Shown: one piece after another, positions 1 through 7,635 of the stretch | How the letters are laid out: every line of letters starts with the position of its first letter | Position numbering within the stretch: position 1 is the stretch's first letter | NCBI RefSeq assembly: GCF_003025595.1 | Contig: NZ_PYMI01000006.1 | Span: 178,163 to 242,162 of the forward strand | From: Photobacterium ganghwense | GTDB taxonomy: Bacteria > Pseudomonadota > Gammaproteobacteria > Enterobacterales > Vibrionaceae | DNA: 64,000 nucleotides | Direction: 5' to 3' | Position numbers and translations under genes: made by a program | Notes under the pieces: generated by a model | Database searches by the model: none | What the model was told of the DNA's origin: nothing | The model's input: only the letters and a program-made list of their open reading frames with translations

Positions 1-767
1 TCAATCACCAGCGGCTGCTCAACCTTGGTCAGCATGTCGGCCAGCTCTTCTTTCAGCAGGCCGTACAGCGCCTCACCGTCTTTCAGATCTTTGCGATCAG
101 CTTTGTCGGTCAGGTTTTCGATAATTTTGAGCGTGGTGTCCATGCCGACATCCGCGACCAACAGCTGCTCTTCGAGCTCTTCAAACAGGTCGTCATCAAT
201 CTTTTTACCACTGAACAGGCCAAAGAACCCCGAACCGAAATTGGTTTTGGTTTTCTTCAGGCCGCGCATCAGGCGGGCAAAAAAGCCTTCACTCTTTGGC
301 TTCTCCTGTTCCAGTACCACTGGAGCCGGCTCAGCAGCCGTCTCAGCAACTGGCTCGCCCTGCAACTCAGCCTCGACCGTGGTGTCGGCTTCTGCGGCAA
401 GCGCTGCGTTGGCATCGGGGCTGGCTTTCGGGGCGTACTCTGCCGCCTCTGGCTCAGCGACCGCTTCGATTTCCGGCTCCGGCTTCGGTTGTTCGGCAAC
501 GACCTCAGCCGCCGCGGCTTCCCGTGGCTTCTCCGCTTCAGCGTCCGGCTCGGCCGGATGGTCGTGCGCTACCGCGTTGTCAGCGTCCGCGTTTGTTGTC
601 CCGCTCTCAGGTTCAGCGACAATCTTCGCTTCGACTGAATCTTCAGGTGCCTGTTTTGCTGCCTCGTCGTGTGACGGGTGTTCCTGTTGCTGTGCTGTTT
701 GCTCGGTCTGCTCTTCAGAGCCAAAACCCAGCCACGAAAATAATCCGCGTTTCTTCTTTTCTGCCAT
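1..767 (-). CDS. ftsY: Signal recognition particle receptor FtsY (N-terminal part, cut by window edge)
   Basis: FtsY is the SRP receptor GTPase that docks ribosome-nascent chain complexes at the inner membrane. The first 255 codons are visible. The protein starts MAEKKKRGLFSWLGF, a basic amphipathic membrane-targeting segment. A long acidic, Ala/Glu/Pro-rich A domain follows to about residue 200, then the start of the NG domain (GFFARLMRGLKKTK, then KIDDDLFEELEEQLL), the helical N-domain bundle. The GTPase G domain lies beyond the window. It diverges from rsmD as in E. coli. Identity is firm; the length of the acidic domain is species-specific. Confidence 0.95.
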   Translation of the reverse strand, partial: MAEKKKRGLFSWLGFGSEEQTEQTAQQQEHPSHDEAAKQAPEDSVEAKIVAEPESGTTNADADNAVAHDHPAEPDAEAEKPREAAAAEVVAEQPKPEPEIEAVAEPEAAEYAPKASPDANAALAAEADTTVEAELQGEPVAETAAEPAPVVLEQEKPKSEGFFARLMRGLKKTKTNFGSGFFGLFSGKKIDDDLFEELEEQLLVADVGMDTTLKIIENLTDKADRKDLKDGEALYGLLKEELADMLTKVEQPLVI

Positions 768-914
768 TGGCAAATCCTAGCGCTTGATTGGTACAATTTG
801 CGGCCTACGTATCAGGGTCTGATTCACCCTGTCCCTGTTCGCGGGCGCTCGTTTGCGCGCACACAGCGAAAGGGTTTGGGTATACTAACATTTTCTCAAC
901 GGTCGAAGAAATCT

Positions 915-1520
915 ATGACGAGACGCAGACAACAATCAGGGCAAAAGTCGCCCACTTCCCGCCGCGATGGCTTCGTGCGGATCATCAGCGGACGCTGGCG
1001 TGGCCGGAAACTCCCCGTGCATAATGTTGAGGGGCTGCGCCCGACGACCGATCGTGTCAAAGAAACGGTGTTTAACTGGCTGGCACCGGATATCCCGGAT
1101 GCCCGCTGTCTGGATCTGTTCACCGGCAGCGGCAGCCTGAGTTTCGAGGCCCTGTCCCGCGGGGCCGAACTGGTCACCATGCTGGAGCTGGATAAAAAAG
1201 CCGCCGAACAACTGGAGAAAAACCGCCAGTCACTGGGCGCCGACAATGCCAAAGTGGTGCAGACCGACAGCCTGACCCACCTCAAGCAGCCGGGAACGCC
1301 GTACGATGTGGTCTTTATCGACCCGCCATTTCGCAAAGATCTCCTGAGCGACGTCATTTCGCTGCTCGAGCAACAACAATGGCTGGCTCCCCACGCCATG
1401 ATTTATATTGAAGCAGAAAAAGAGCTGGGTGAACTGCCGACCCCGACAAACTGGCATCTGCACCGAGAAAAAACGGCCGGTCAGGTCTGTTACCGTTTAT
1501 TTGTGAGAGAGGAAGCATGA
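915..1520 (+). CDS. rsmD: 16S rRNA (guanine(966)-N(2))-methyltransferase RsmD
   Basis: RsmD methylates G966 of 16S rRNA with S-adenosylmethionine in the assembled small subunit. The 201-residue product begins MTRRRQQSGQKS and carries the family block RIISGRWRGRKLPV. It has the SAM-binding motif LDLFTGSGSLSFEALSRGA (about residues 70-88) and the catalytic motif IDPPF (about 135). The reading frame stays open upstream to 798, but the ATG at 915 gives the usual family length. Its end overlaps the DUF1145 start by 4 bases (ATGA), so the two are probably translationally coupled. Confidence 0.94.
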   Translation: MTRRRQQSGQKSPTSRRDGFVRIISGRWRGRKLPVHNVEGLRPTTDRVKETVFNWLAPDIPDARCLDLFTGSGSLSFEALSRGAELVTMLELDKKAAEQLEKNRQSLGADNAKVVQTDSLTHLKQPGTPYDVVFIDPPFRKDLLSDVISLLEQQQWLAPHAMIYIEAEKELGELPTPTNWHLHREKTAGQVCYRLFVREEA

Positions 1521-1783
1521 AAGCACTGATTTTACTGGCAAAGGCTGCCATTGGTTTCGTCTGGCTGGTTTTGCTGGTGAACATTTTTTACCCGTTCCCG
1601 GGTGTGGCCGCGATGGCCCTCTATATTATGACTGGCTTCCTGCTGATGATGCATGGCCTGCAGATGCTGATTTTCCTCGGGGCGTTCGGCGATAAAATCT
1701 CGATGTCGCGCTGGGAAAAATGGTCGATCCTCATCTTCGGTATCTTTGCGCTGCTGGATATCCGCCGCAAGCACATGATGTGA
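1517..1783 (+). CDS. yhhL: DUF1145 family small membrane protein (YhhL-like)
   Basis: An 88-residue protein of unknown function with three hydrophobic segments (about residues 6-24, 31-56 and 68-80) and a basic C-terminus (DIRRKHMM), so probably an inner-membrane protein. It corresponds to E. coli YhhL, which also follows rsmD. The start codon lies inside the last codons of rsmD, indicating one operon, and a strong hairpin terminator follows about 70 bases downstream. The motif YPFPGVAAMALYIMTGF is typical of DUF1145. No biochemical role can be read from the sequence. Confidence 0.85.
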   Translation: MKALILLAKAAIGFVWLVLLVNIFYPFPGVAAMALYIMTGFLLMMHGLQMLIFLGAFGDKISMSRWEKWSILIFGIFALLDIRRKHMM

Positions 1784-1852
1784 TTACCACTTGTCAGCGC
1801 CTCGTGACCATGCACGCGCGGACTCCGTGTGATCTGACACGGCGAAAAGCAT

Positions 1853-1884
1853 AAAAAAAGCGAGGCCGCCGCCTCGCTTTTTTT
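1853..1884. terminator. Bidirectional intrinsic terminator between rsmD-yhhL and marC
   Basis: Stem GCGAGGC/GCCTCGC (1860-1866 with 1871-1877), loop CGCC, preceded by an A run and followed by a T run. It can therefore stop transcription from both sides. The flanking genes converge here. Confidence 0.85.
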
Positions 1885-1912
1885 GTCCGTCCGGTACGCG
1901 GCTCAGACGAGC

Positions 1913-2500
1913 TTACAGTGTGAAAAACTCGCGGATCCCGTTCAGGAACATCTGGGTCGAAATCATAATCAGCAGTAAGCCCATCAGGCGCTCGACCGCT
2001 TTTAGCCCCCGCTCGCCCAGCACCCGGTTGAACACCTCGTAGAACATCAGAATGATAAACGAGGCTCCCCAGGCCAGTAATACGGCAATGACCCAGTCAA
2101 AGGTTCGGCCCGGCTCCTGGTTCGACAGCAACAGCAGCGACGCCAGTACCGACGGTCCGGCAATCATCGGAATTGCCATCGGCACAATAAACGGCTCTTC
2201 GCCCGCCGCCAGCCCGGTGACCCCACCCGGTTGCGGGAAGATCATCCGAATCGCGATCAAAAACAGAATTATCCCGCCAGAGATACTGACCGTCTCGGTA
2301 GAGACGTGAAGAAAGTTCAGCATCTTCTGTCCCCCGAACAGGAACAGCAGCAAAATAAACAGAGCAATTAGCAATTCACGGATCAGGATGAAGCGTCGTC
2401 TTTTCGGGTCGATGTGTCGCAAAATCGACAACATCACCGGCAAGTTACCGAGCGGATCCATGATCAGAAACAGCATCACCGCCGCAGAAATAATTTCCAC
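1913..2500 (-). CDS. yhgN: MarC family integral membrane protein (YhgN-like)
   Basis: A 195-residue polytopic inner-membrane protein of the MarC/UPF0056 family with about six hydrophobic segments; the transport substrate is not established. Family blocks seen are IMDPLGNLPVMLSIL, SISGGIILFLIAIRMIFP, EEPFIVPMAIPMIAGPS and LMGLLLIMISTQMFLNGI. The frame is open further upstream, but I choose the GTG at 2500: homologues begin with EIISAAV, and a GAGG lies about eight bases before it. It is convergent with the yhhL end across the shared terminator. Confidence 0.88.
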   Translation of the reverse strand: MEIISAAVMLFLIMDPLGNLPVMLSILRHIDPKRRRFILIRELLIALFILLLFLFGGQKMLNFLHVSTETVSISGGIILFLIAIRMIFPQPGGVTGLAAGEEPFIVPMAIPMIAGPSVLASLLLLSNQEPGRTFDWVIAVLLAWGASFIILMFYEVFNRVLGERGLKAVERLMGLLLIMISTQMFLNGIREFFTL

Positions 2501-2604
2501 AGAGCAGACCTCAGACAGCGTGTTTAATGAAAGAAATAAAGAGAACGCAGAACGATCAGCCAGAAAGCTGAACGATGGACGGAGAGTATAACAAACGAAC
2601 AATA

Positions 2605-2627
2605 AGGTGGCGATAAATTTGCCACCT
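2605..2627 (-). terminator. Possible weak terminator after yecH
   Basis: Stem AGGTGGC/GCCACCT with a 9-base loop lies just past the yecH stop on the minus strand. The following T tract is poor, so termination is uncertain. It also lies immediately upstream of the marC frame. Confidence 0.4.
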
Positions 2628-2646
2628 CACTCACAAAATTATCTGA

Positions 2647-2886
2647 TCAGTGATTGCACATGCGCTCGCGGTTGGCCGTCAAAAACTCCCCGTCACGCAG
2701 AACCTTACGGCGTTCCAGCAAGAATGCCAGTAAGGCATCCAGCGTCAGATCCTGCTGGCTACAGGTGTAAAAGCGCACGTCAGCACCGTATTTGTTCCGC
2801 ACGGTCTGAGCCAGGGTTTCCTCGGTGTAAGGTGTCTCGGTATCCAGCAACAGATGCAGGACTTCATGGGCATGAATGGTGGTCAT
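2647..2886 (-). CDS. yecH: YecH family metal-binding protein (DUF2492)
   Basis: A 79-residue cytosolic protein starting MTTIHAHEVLHLLL, characteristic of the small YecH family annotated as metal-binding. Candidate ligands are the N-terminal HAHEVLH cluster, the single Cys in FYTCSQQDL, and a C-terminal CNH. The frame extends upstream, but the ATG at 2886 has a GGGAG about six bases before it and matches the family start. The gene sits alone on the minus strand. Its cellular role is unknown and metal binding is inferred from family annotation. Confidence 0.8.
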   Translation of the reverse strand: MTTIHAHEVLHLLLDTETPYTEETLAQTVRNKYGADVRFYTCSQQDLTLDALLAFLLERRKVLRDGEFLTANRERMCNH

Positions 2887-2997
2887 GGAACTCTCCCGAA
2901 AGTAAGAACTGGCCTGATTGTAAAACCGGGTGAGCAAGGGCTGTTTGACCCACAACAATTAATTGCATTTTAAATGAATGTTTTTGATTTATCCGTC

Positions 2998-3312
2998 TCA
3001 GGCATCTCTGTCGTGCCCGCACTGCCAGCAGAGTTCGAACTGAGCCCCGTTTTGCTCGCCGCACCTGGGGCAGCACCAACCGGGCTGCTCGGCCTGTTCG
3101 TAGGCAGACAATAAACGGGCAGCCGGGATCAGGCATGACTGCGGCACCCAAATGCCCACTTCCAGCACATCGGCCGGCAGCTCTCCGGCCGCGGCGCTCA
3201 GGCTTTCGCCCTGCAACCGGACCGGAATACGCGAACTTTCCAGCATCCCTTTCAGGCTGTGAGCCTCCAGGACATTGGCCGCGCGGTACACTTCACACCA
3301 GATGTCGTCCAT
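2998..3312 (-). CDS. DUF2007 domain protein with C-terminal zinc ribbon
   Basis: A 104-residue cytosolic protein. The N-terminal part (WCEVYRAANVLEAHSLKGMLES, then IPVRLQGE) is a DUF2007 ferredoxin-like fold. The C-terminus has two CxxC pairs (CPRCGE and CWQCGH, about residues 80-100) expected to bind one zinc. Such proteins are usually predicted signal-transducing or regulatory factors, but no function is proven. A GGAGGAAAC ribosome site precedes the ATG at 3312. It has no clear operon partner. Confidence 0.78.
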   Translation of the reverse strand: MDDIWCEVYRAANVLEAHSLKGMLESSRIPVRLQGESLSAAAGELPADVLEVGIWVPQSCLIPAARLLSAYEQAEQPGWCCPRCGEQNGAQFELCWQCGHDRDA

Positions 3313-3406
3313 CGTTTCCTCCTCTCTACCGAGAGCAGACCGGTCAAGCTGACGCGTTGATTCAACCAGCCCTGCCCACCGAATGAACTCATCCAGCGGG
3401 CAAGGC

Positions 3407-3434
3407 TGCTAAGAAAAGGATGCTAAGAAGAGGA
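3407..3434. repeat. Two-copy 14-bp tandem repeat
   Basis: TGCTAAGAAAAGGA is followed directly by TGCTAAGAAGAGGA, one mismatch, in the gap after the YhhN-family stop codon. Likely a local slippage product. Confidence 0.6.
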
Positions 3435-3454
3435 TAGATGATGAGAAGGCAGGA

Positions 3455-4078
3455 TCAGACCATCAAGGTCGCGACAAACAGCGACTGCGCCAGAAAATAG
3501 CTGGTCATCACCATGGTTGTCGCCGAACGGAACTCGCCGCGAAAACGGTTGATGGCCAGGCAGATGTCGGAAAAGATGAAGATCAACGCCCCCAGCAAAG
3601 CCAGCATCGCCGGCAAACTGCGCGTTGTCAGCCAGTATTCCCCGGCCGCCCAGCTCATCATCACAATCACCGCGATATAGACGGCAACCGGCACAATCAA
3701 GGTACCCAGTGATGGCAGTAAAAGCAGAAACACGATCACACCCGCAGCCGCTAGCATCGCGGGCAACCACCACACCATACCGCCATCGAGCTGGCTCCAG
3801 AAGCCAGCCGCGTAAACACAGTGCGCCAGAAGAAAACTGAGCAAACCGGGCACAAAGCGATCTTTGGGCAACATCAGGAAGATATCCCCGACCAGCGACA
3901 GCATCAGTCCGGCCATGATCGCACCATGGTAGAAACTGCCGTCGCCGGATTGCCAGGCTACAACGCCAAGCAAGCAAATAGTGAAGGGCTTAAACAAATA
4001 AAACTGCCAGCGAGGGCCGTAATATGAAGCAGTAATGTGCGCAAGCGCTGAAAGAGCAATGGCTAACCACACCCACAT
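3455..4078 (-). CDS. Lysoplasmalogenase / YhhN family membrane protein
   Basis: A 207-residue protein with about eight hydrophobic segments, matching the YhhN/TMEM86 family. Mammalian TMEM86 members hydrolyse lysoplasmalogens; the bacterial role is uncertain. Family blocks are the LFKPFTICLLG type segment near residue 30, MLSLVGDIFLMLP near 65 with its conserved Asp, and FIFSDICLAINRF near 165 with another conserved Asp. The start MWVWLAIALSALAH is followed by TM1. The large AT-rich gap upstream presumably holds its promoter. Family call good, enzymatic activity inferred. Confidence 0.8.
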   Translation of the reverse strand: MWVWLAIALSALAHITASYYGPRWQFYLFKPFTICLLGVVAWQSGDGSFYHGAIMAGLMLSLVGDIFLMLPKDRFVPGLLSFLLAHCVYAAGFWSQLDGGMVWWLPAMLAAAGVIVFLLLLPSLGTLIVPVAVYIAVIVMMSWAAGEYWLTTRSLPAMLALLGALIFIFSDICLAINRFRGEFRSATTMVMTSYFLAQSLFVATLMV

Positions 4079-4799
4079 AAAGTCACCGTCATTATAGTTG
4101 TATGTTTTTAAATCATCGGGCCTGTCAACGGCATGGCACAGTTTAGGAGCTGAAAGGGGATTGTCTAGCGGCGAGGGTCAATAACTAGCTCCGAATCATA
4201 TTTATCACACTTCTTACTGGACATCTTTTTTCATTTTCTTGCCATTTGATAACAAGCTGAATTAGCAAACGTTTGCCTGTTGTTTGCAACAATTCGCGAC
4301 GTGTTAACGATTTTTCATCACCGAGAAATGGACTTTTGAACAGTGTCCATACACATCAAAATCAAATATAATTCCTATTATTTTCATATTGTTAAGAAAA
4401 AACCTCCAAAGAAAAGTCTCTCAGGCACGCTCAGCTAACGTTAACCTGACAAACTCTCCCCTGTTGCCATTAGCCAGCATAATTTACTGGCAAAGATGCG
4501 AGAATACATGCAGCGTCTGCCTTTCCAGCTTCAACTTTTCTCACAAAGCTTAAAATTAAGATCGCTAACCCAGCCCTGACAAACCTAGCTGCCATATCCT
4601 GACGTTTTTAATAAAAAGCCCATTCAACCTGTCAGCATACGGTAAAAAACAAACAACAACCCAATTAAAATCAATTGCTTATATTAGTTTAAAAACACCA
4701 CCCTCACTTGGTTTGTTTTTTAAACACCTTAAAACACACCGTTTTGTTAGCAAATAAAGACCAAAGCCTGGCTACATAAATTATTTTTATGACAACAAT
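4079..4799. other. AT-rich intergenic stretch without recognisable genes
   Basis: About 720 bases without a convincing reading frame, noticeably more AT-rich than the flanks. It contains a PurR/LacI-type palindrome (4263-4278) but no rRNA, tRNA or riboswitch that I recognise. It separates the YhhN-family gene from the small-protein gene at 4884. An unannotated small RNA is possible but not shown. Confidence 0.6.
4263..4278. promoter_or_regulatory. PurR-like operator palindrome
   Basis: GCAAACGTTTGC (4265-4276) is a perfect 12-base palindrome with a central CG. With its flanks it fits the E. coli PurR consensus ANGCAAACGTTTGCNT except for the first base. A second inverted repeat, TGTTG-TTTG-CAACA, follows at about 4278-4291. 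No purine gene adjoins. Another LacI-family regulator could use such a site. Confidence 0.5.
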
Positions 4800-4828
4800 A
4801 TGACAATTTCACTTGTGAAATCGATAAA
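4800..4828 (+). promoter_or_regulatory. Promoter with operator palindrome in its spacer, upstream of the 26-codon gene
   Basis: A candidate sigma-70 promoter: -35 ATGACA (4800-4805), 17-base spacer, -10 GATAAA (4823-4828). The spacer is filled by a perfect inverted repeat ATTTCAC-TT-GTGAAAT (4806-4821), a typical place for a repressor or MerR-type activator site. The predicted start is about 50 bases before the small ORF. Confidence 0.5.
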
Positions 4829-4883
4829 ATGGATGTTAATCTAAGTCATACAAATTCACTTAGCAGCAAAAAGGAGCCTTACC

Positions 4884-4964
4884 ATGTTCACCTCTTCTCA
4901 AAAACAAGGCCTTATGATGATCGCAGTGGTTGTCGGTTTAATGACGCTGCCTGTGATTTATTAA
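4884..4964 (+). CDS. 26-residue single-span membrane microprotein (unrecognised)
   Basis: A short frame encoding a 26-residue peptide: polar N-terminus MFTSSQKQG, then a hydrophobic stretch LMMIAVVVGLMTLPVIY to the end. It would fit a single membrane-spanning small protein. An AAGGAG ribosome site lies seven bases before the ATG. A plausible promoter with a palindrome sits upstream (4800-4828), and a strong intrinsic terminator begins about 15 bases after the stop. Complete signals around so small a frame argue that it is a real monocistronic gene. I do not recognise the family and assign no function. Confidence 0.68.
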   Translation: MFTSSQKQGLMMIAVVVGLMTLPVIY

Positions 4965-4979
4965 GCAGAAAATTTTCAT

Positions 4980-5009
4980 AAAAAAAGGTGCCTGAAGGCA
5001 CCTTTTTTT
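4980..5009 (+). terminator. Intrinsic terminator after the microprotein gene
   Basis: Stem GGTGCC/GGCACC (4987-4992 with 4997-5002), loop TGAA, extended by A:T pairs and followed by seven T. The A run on the other side may also serve the convergent minus-strand gene at 5083. Confidence 0.85.
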
Positions 5010-5082
5010 ATTTGAACCGGAGGCAGAGCCTTGCTCTGTCGCTGTACAAGCTTGCCTCATCACGCAAGCCGATCATCAACCA

Positions 5083-5448
5083 TCACGGCGTCAAATCAAT
5101 ATGATGCCAATGCAATGAATAGAACCACAACGCCAGCGCCGTCACCCCTAACACCAGTAACACTGCAACGCTCCAGACAAAGCGCCCGCTGCGAGGCGTC
5201 AACTCTTTTTCACACGCCTTGCACGCCGCGATAAATCCTTTTTTATCATCCAGCTGATAACCATCTTCATGTACGGTCTTATTGCGAACCGAGGCAATAA
5301 AGCGCAGCTTGGGCACAATTTCATGCGGCAAGCGTTCTTCACAGCTGTTAATCAGCTGATGCAGCCCTTTCCCTTCCGCATGATAATGCTCACGCAGCAA
5401 CCGCTCGATTCGCCGTGAGCGCGTCACTACTAACTCTATATTTGCCAT
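5083..5448 (-). CDS. DUF4145-like protein with C-terminal membrane anchor
   Basis: A 121-residue protein. Residues about 1-80 resemble the DUF4145 helical domain (RSRRIERLLREHYHAEGKGL, then RFIASVRNKTVHEDG); a related fold occurs in HEPN-like proteins. Residues about 93-112 form one transmembrane helix (FVWSVAVLLVLGVTALALWF) with a short His-rich tail. I take the ATG at 5448 rather than the GTG nine bases upstream, because AGAGGA is better spaced from it. No operon partner; function unknown. The HEPN resemblance rests on the RN-x-x-H-like pattern RNKTVH only. Confidence 0.65.
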   Translation of the reverse strand: MANIELVVTRSRRIERLLREHYHAEGKGLHQLINSCEERLPHEIVPKLRFIASVRNKTVHEDGYQLDDKKGFIAACKACEKELTPRSGRFVWSVAVLLVLGVTALALWFYSLHWHHIDLTP

Positions 5449-5652
5449 ATGAGACACTTCCTCTTACTGTCTGGCTTTAACTTACCGCGAGTTGGCGGTA
5501 AAACAAAGCCTGGCGGGCGCGTTTTCTTCCCCCGCGAGCTTGGGATCACAGGTTTCCAAACACCTTCCCCAACAGCCTGATGCCATGAACATTTCGGCGC
5601 GGATCACGCTTTGCCCGCCATGCCATACTCGCCTACGACAACATCGGGAATA

Positions 5653-6021
5653 ATGCAGGATATCCCACCGCTATCATGGAGATTCTGGATGCCTGTTTCG
5701 GTCATTGTGGGCCTAATTGCCCTGCTGATCATCGCCGTCGGCTATTTCATTTTGTCGTACCGCCGCCATACGCTCGGCGCCCACGCCCCGGAGCGCAGCA
5801 TTGAAGTCACCGTACTGGATAAGCAGAGTGTGCCGATCATTGGTGCCCAGCCCGGAGACGAGCAGGAAGAATACTGGATTTACGTTCAGCCGACCCAAGG
5901 CGGCCCCAAGCGGGAATTCATGGTTGGCGTGCATTACTATCATGCCCTCAATCCCGGAGACCGCGGTACCATGACCTATAAAGGGCTGACTTTTCTGCAT
6001 TTTACGTTACAGCGCGACTGA
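5653..6021 (+). CDS. DUF2500 family membrane-anchored protein (YhhM-like)
   Basis: A protein of about 122 residues with one N-terminal transmembrane helix (about residues 12-35, ending YFILSYRRH) and a soluble domain ending VHYYHALNPGDRGTMTYKG, then LTFLHF. This is the typical DUF2500 pattern seen in E. coli YhhM. The frame is open to a TTG at 5611 and an ATG at 5620; I prefer the ATG at 5653 because of a nearby GGGA and the family start. Function is unknown. E. coli yhhM lies near yhhN, and a YhhN-family gene is also near here. Confidence 0.7.
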   Translation: MQDIPPLSWRFWMPVSVIVGLIALLIIAVGYFILSYRRHTLGAHAPERSIEVTVLDKQSVPIIGAQPGDEQEEYWIYVQPTQGGPKREFMVGVHYYHALNPGDRGTMTYKGLTFLHFTLQRD

Positions 6022-6079
6022 GTCCCTGATTCGGTTTTTACCGCCATGCCATGATGGGATGCCCTGCCCTGGCTGTCCC

Positions 6080-7084
6080 CTAAGGGACCAGCCAGGCCGT
6101 TTTCGGACTGCGGGCCAGCAACCAGCTCGCCGCCAGCGCCAGTGCAGTGATGATCAGTGTCAGCAGGGGAATCATGATCACCGGCGGGAAAAAGTACCAG
6201 TCATACGCCCTGACCGGCCACAGAAAGATCGGATGCAACAAATAGATACCGAGACTGTACCGGCTCATAAACGCTATCCGATCCAGCCAGCCTTCACTCA
6301 TCCGCTCCGCAACCAGCCGTCCCAAGGCAAACACCATGGCAGCAATCAACGCCGTGTTGAGGGTTTTATACGACAGCCAACGCCCCACCGTATATTCCCC
6401 ATTGGCAAAACTGTGGCTGATCACCATGTAAGCCGTGAGCACCAGAGCAACGCACCCCAGCACCACTAACCATCCTACCGGCGGCCAACGGTACTGAAAC
6501 AGGCAGTACCCCAGCAGCAAATACCCGCTGTAAAGCACCAGCTCCTGGCTCCACGGCCCGTCAATCTTAAACAAAAACAACGCAGTAATACCCAGCCACA
6601 GACTGGTCATCGCAATCACGGCCAGGCGGTCATTATGCTGGACCAGGTAGCGGAAAAAGGGCACCACAAAATACAGCGGAATAAAGTAATAGAAGAAGCC
6701 CAGATGGTAGTAAGTTTCATGAACCGGCAGCGCTTTGAGGGTATCCCATGCAACAACACTGTCATACCCATCGAACGTCAGCCCAGACAATAGCGCGTAA
6801 AAGACCGACCAGACCAGAAACGGCAGCAGGACCTTGCCCAGCCGTCGCCGCACATAATAAGAGAGCTCAAATGGTCGGGTATCACTGAGCATCAGCGCGC
6901 CAGTAATCATAATAAAGACGGGCACAGCCCAGCGACTGAAACTGTTGACGGTGATGGCGGTCATCCACGCGCTGTCGGCAATCTCTCCCAGTTGCTCGCG
7001 ATAAGGCCCCAGAACATGAATCGCCACCACGGCGAGTGCGGCAACGCAGCGCAATACATCAAAAAACCGAATTTTTTCCCTCAC
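6080..7084 (-). CDS. Acyltransferase 3 family membrane protein (WecH/OafA type)
   Basis: A 334-residue polytopic inner-membrane protein with about ten hydrophobic segments. It starts VREKIRFFDVLRCVAALAVVAIHV, the family signature in which the His of AIHV is the conserved catalytic or donor-binding residue. Later blocks VFIMITGALML, YHLGFFYYFIPLY and YSLGIYLLHPIFLW are also typical. Members transfer acetyl or other acyl groups to cell-surface sugars; the acceptor here is unknown. The GTG at 7084 is chosen because GAGGAGGAG precedes it. The gene stands alone, outside any surface-polysaccharide cluster. Confidence 0.82.
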   Translation of the reverse strand: MREKIRFFDVLRCVAALAVVAIHVLGPYREQLGEIADSAWMTAITVNSFSRWAVPVFIMITGALMLSDTRPFELSYYVRRRLGKVLLPFLVWSVFYALLSGLTFDGYDSVVAWDTLKALPVHETYYHLGFFYYFIPLYFVVPFFRYLVQHNDRLAVIAMTSLWLGITALFLFKIDGPWSQELVLYSGYLLLGYCLFQYRWPPVGWLVVLGCVALVLTAYMVISHSFANGEYTVGRWLSYKTLNTALIAAMVFALGRLVAERMSEGWLDRIAFMSRYSLGIYLLHPIFLWPVRAYDWYFFPPVIMIPLLTLIITALALAASWLLARSPKTAWLVP

Positions 7085-7635
7085 CCACTCCTCCTCGTCA
7101 CCGCAATGGTCACGACCAGTTATTGCGGCCATGTGTTTTGACTATAGCAGTCACACCCCAGTCAATCACCGCTGTCGATATCCCAGCACCTGAGCGCAAA
7201 TTCCTGCCGCCGACCACGTGGTTTTTTCCTACCGATGTGCCTTTGCTCTCTATCTTGCCGGGAAAACAGCCGGAAATATGTTAGCAGGGCGTTAAATGAA
7301 AACTGTTCAGTATGAAAAAATGTTGAAAGATGTGAACTATGACACACCCATAAAGTACCACTGTCTCTAAGGCACTGAAATGTTAGGGACTTGAAAAAGG
7401 TTAACATCCGGCCAATAAACAACTGAATTCATAGGGGCTGGACATTGCGAAGGCAAACTGAATTTATAAAATAAGGATAAAATATCAAAAATTTAACTTT
7501 ATATAGACAAAAAAACAGCAACTGACACATTTGGACACAATTATTTCTTGTTTGTTGCATTAACAATAGCGTAACCTCCCCGACCCGTGAGAGAGGTATA
7601 CCCATTGATGGGTTCAATGATAAATGGAGGTAGTG
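7085..7635. other. Divergent intergenic region between acyltransferase and abgT
   Basis: About 550 bases without a convincing gene; short frames here lack ribosome sites. It must hold the two divergent promoters. ACCCAT-TG-ATGGGT (7600-7613) is a perfect 6+2+6 palindrome ending 12 bases before the abgT ribosome site, a candidate operator or leader hairpin. Nothing else is recognisable. Confidence 0.5.
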
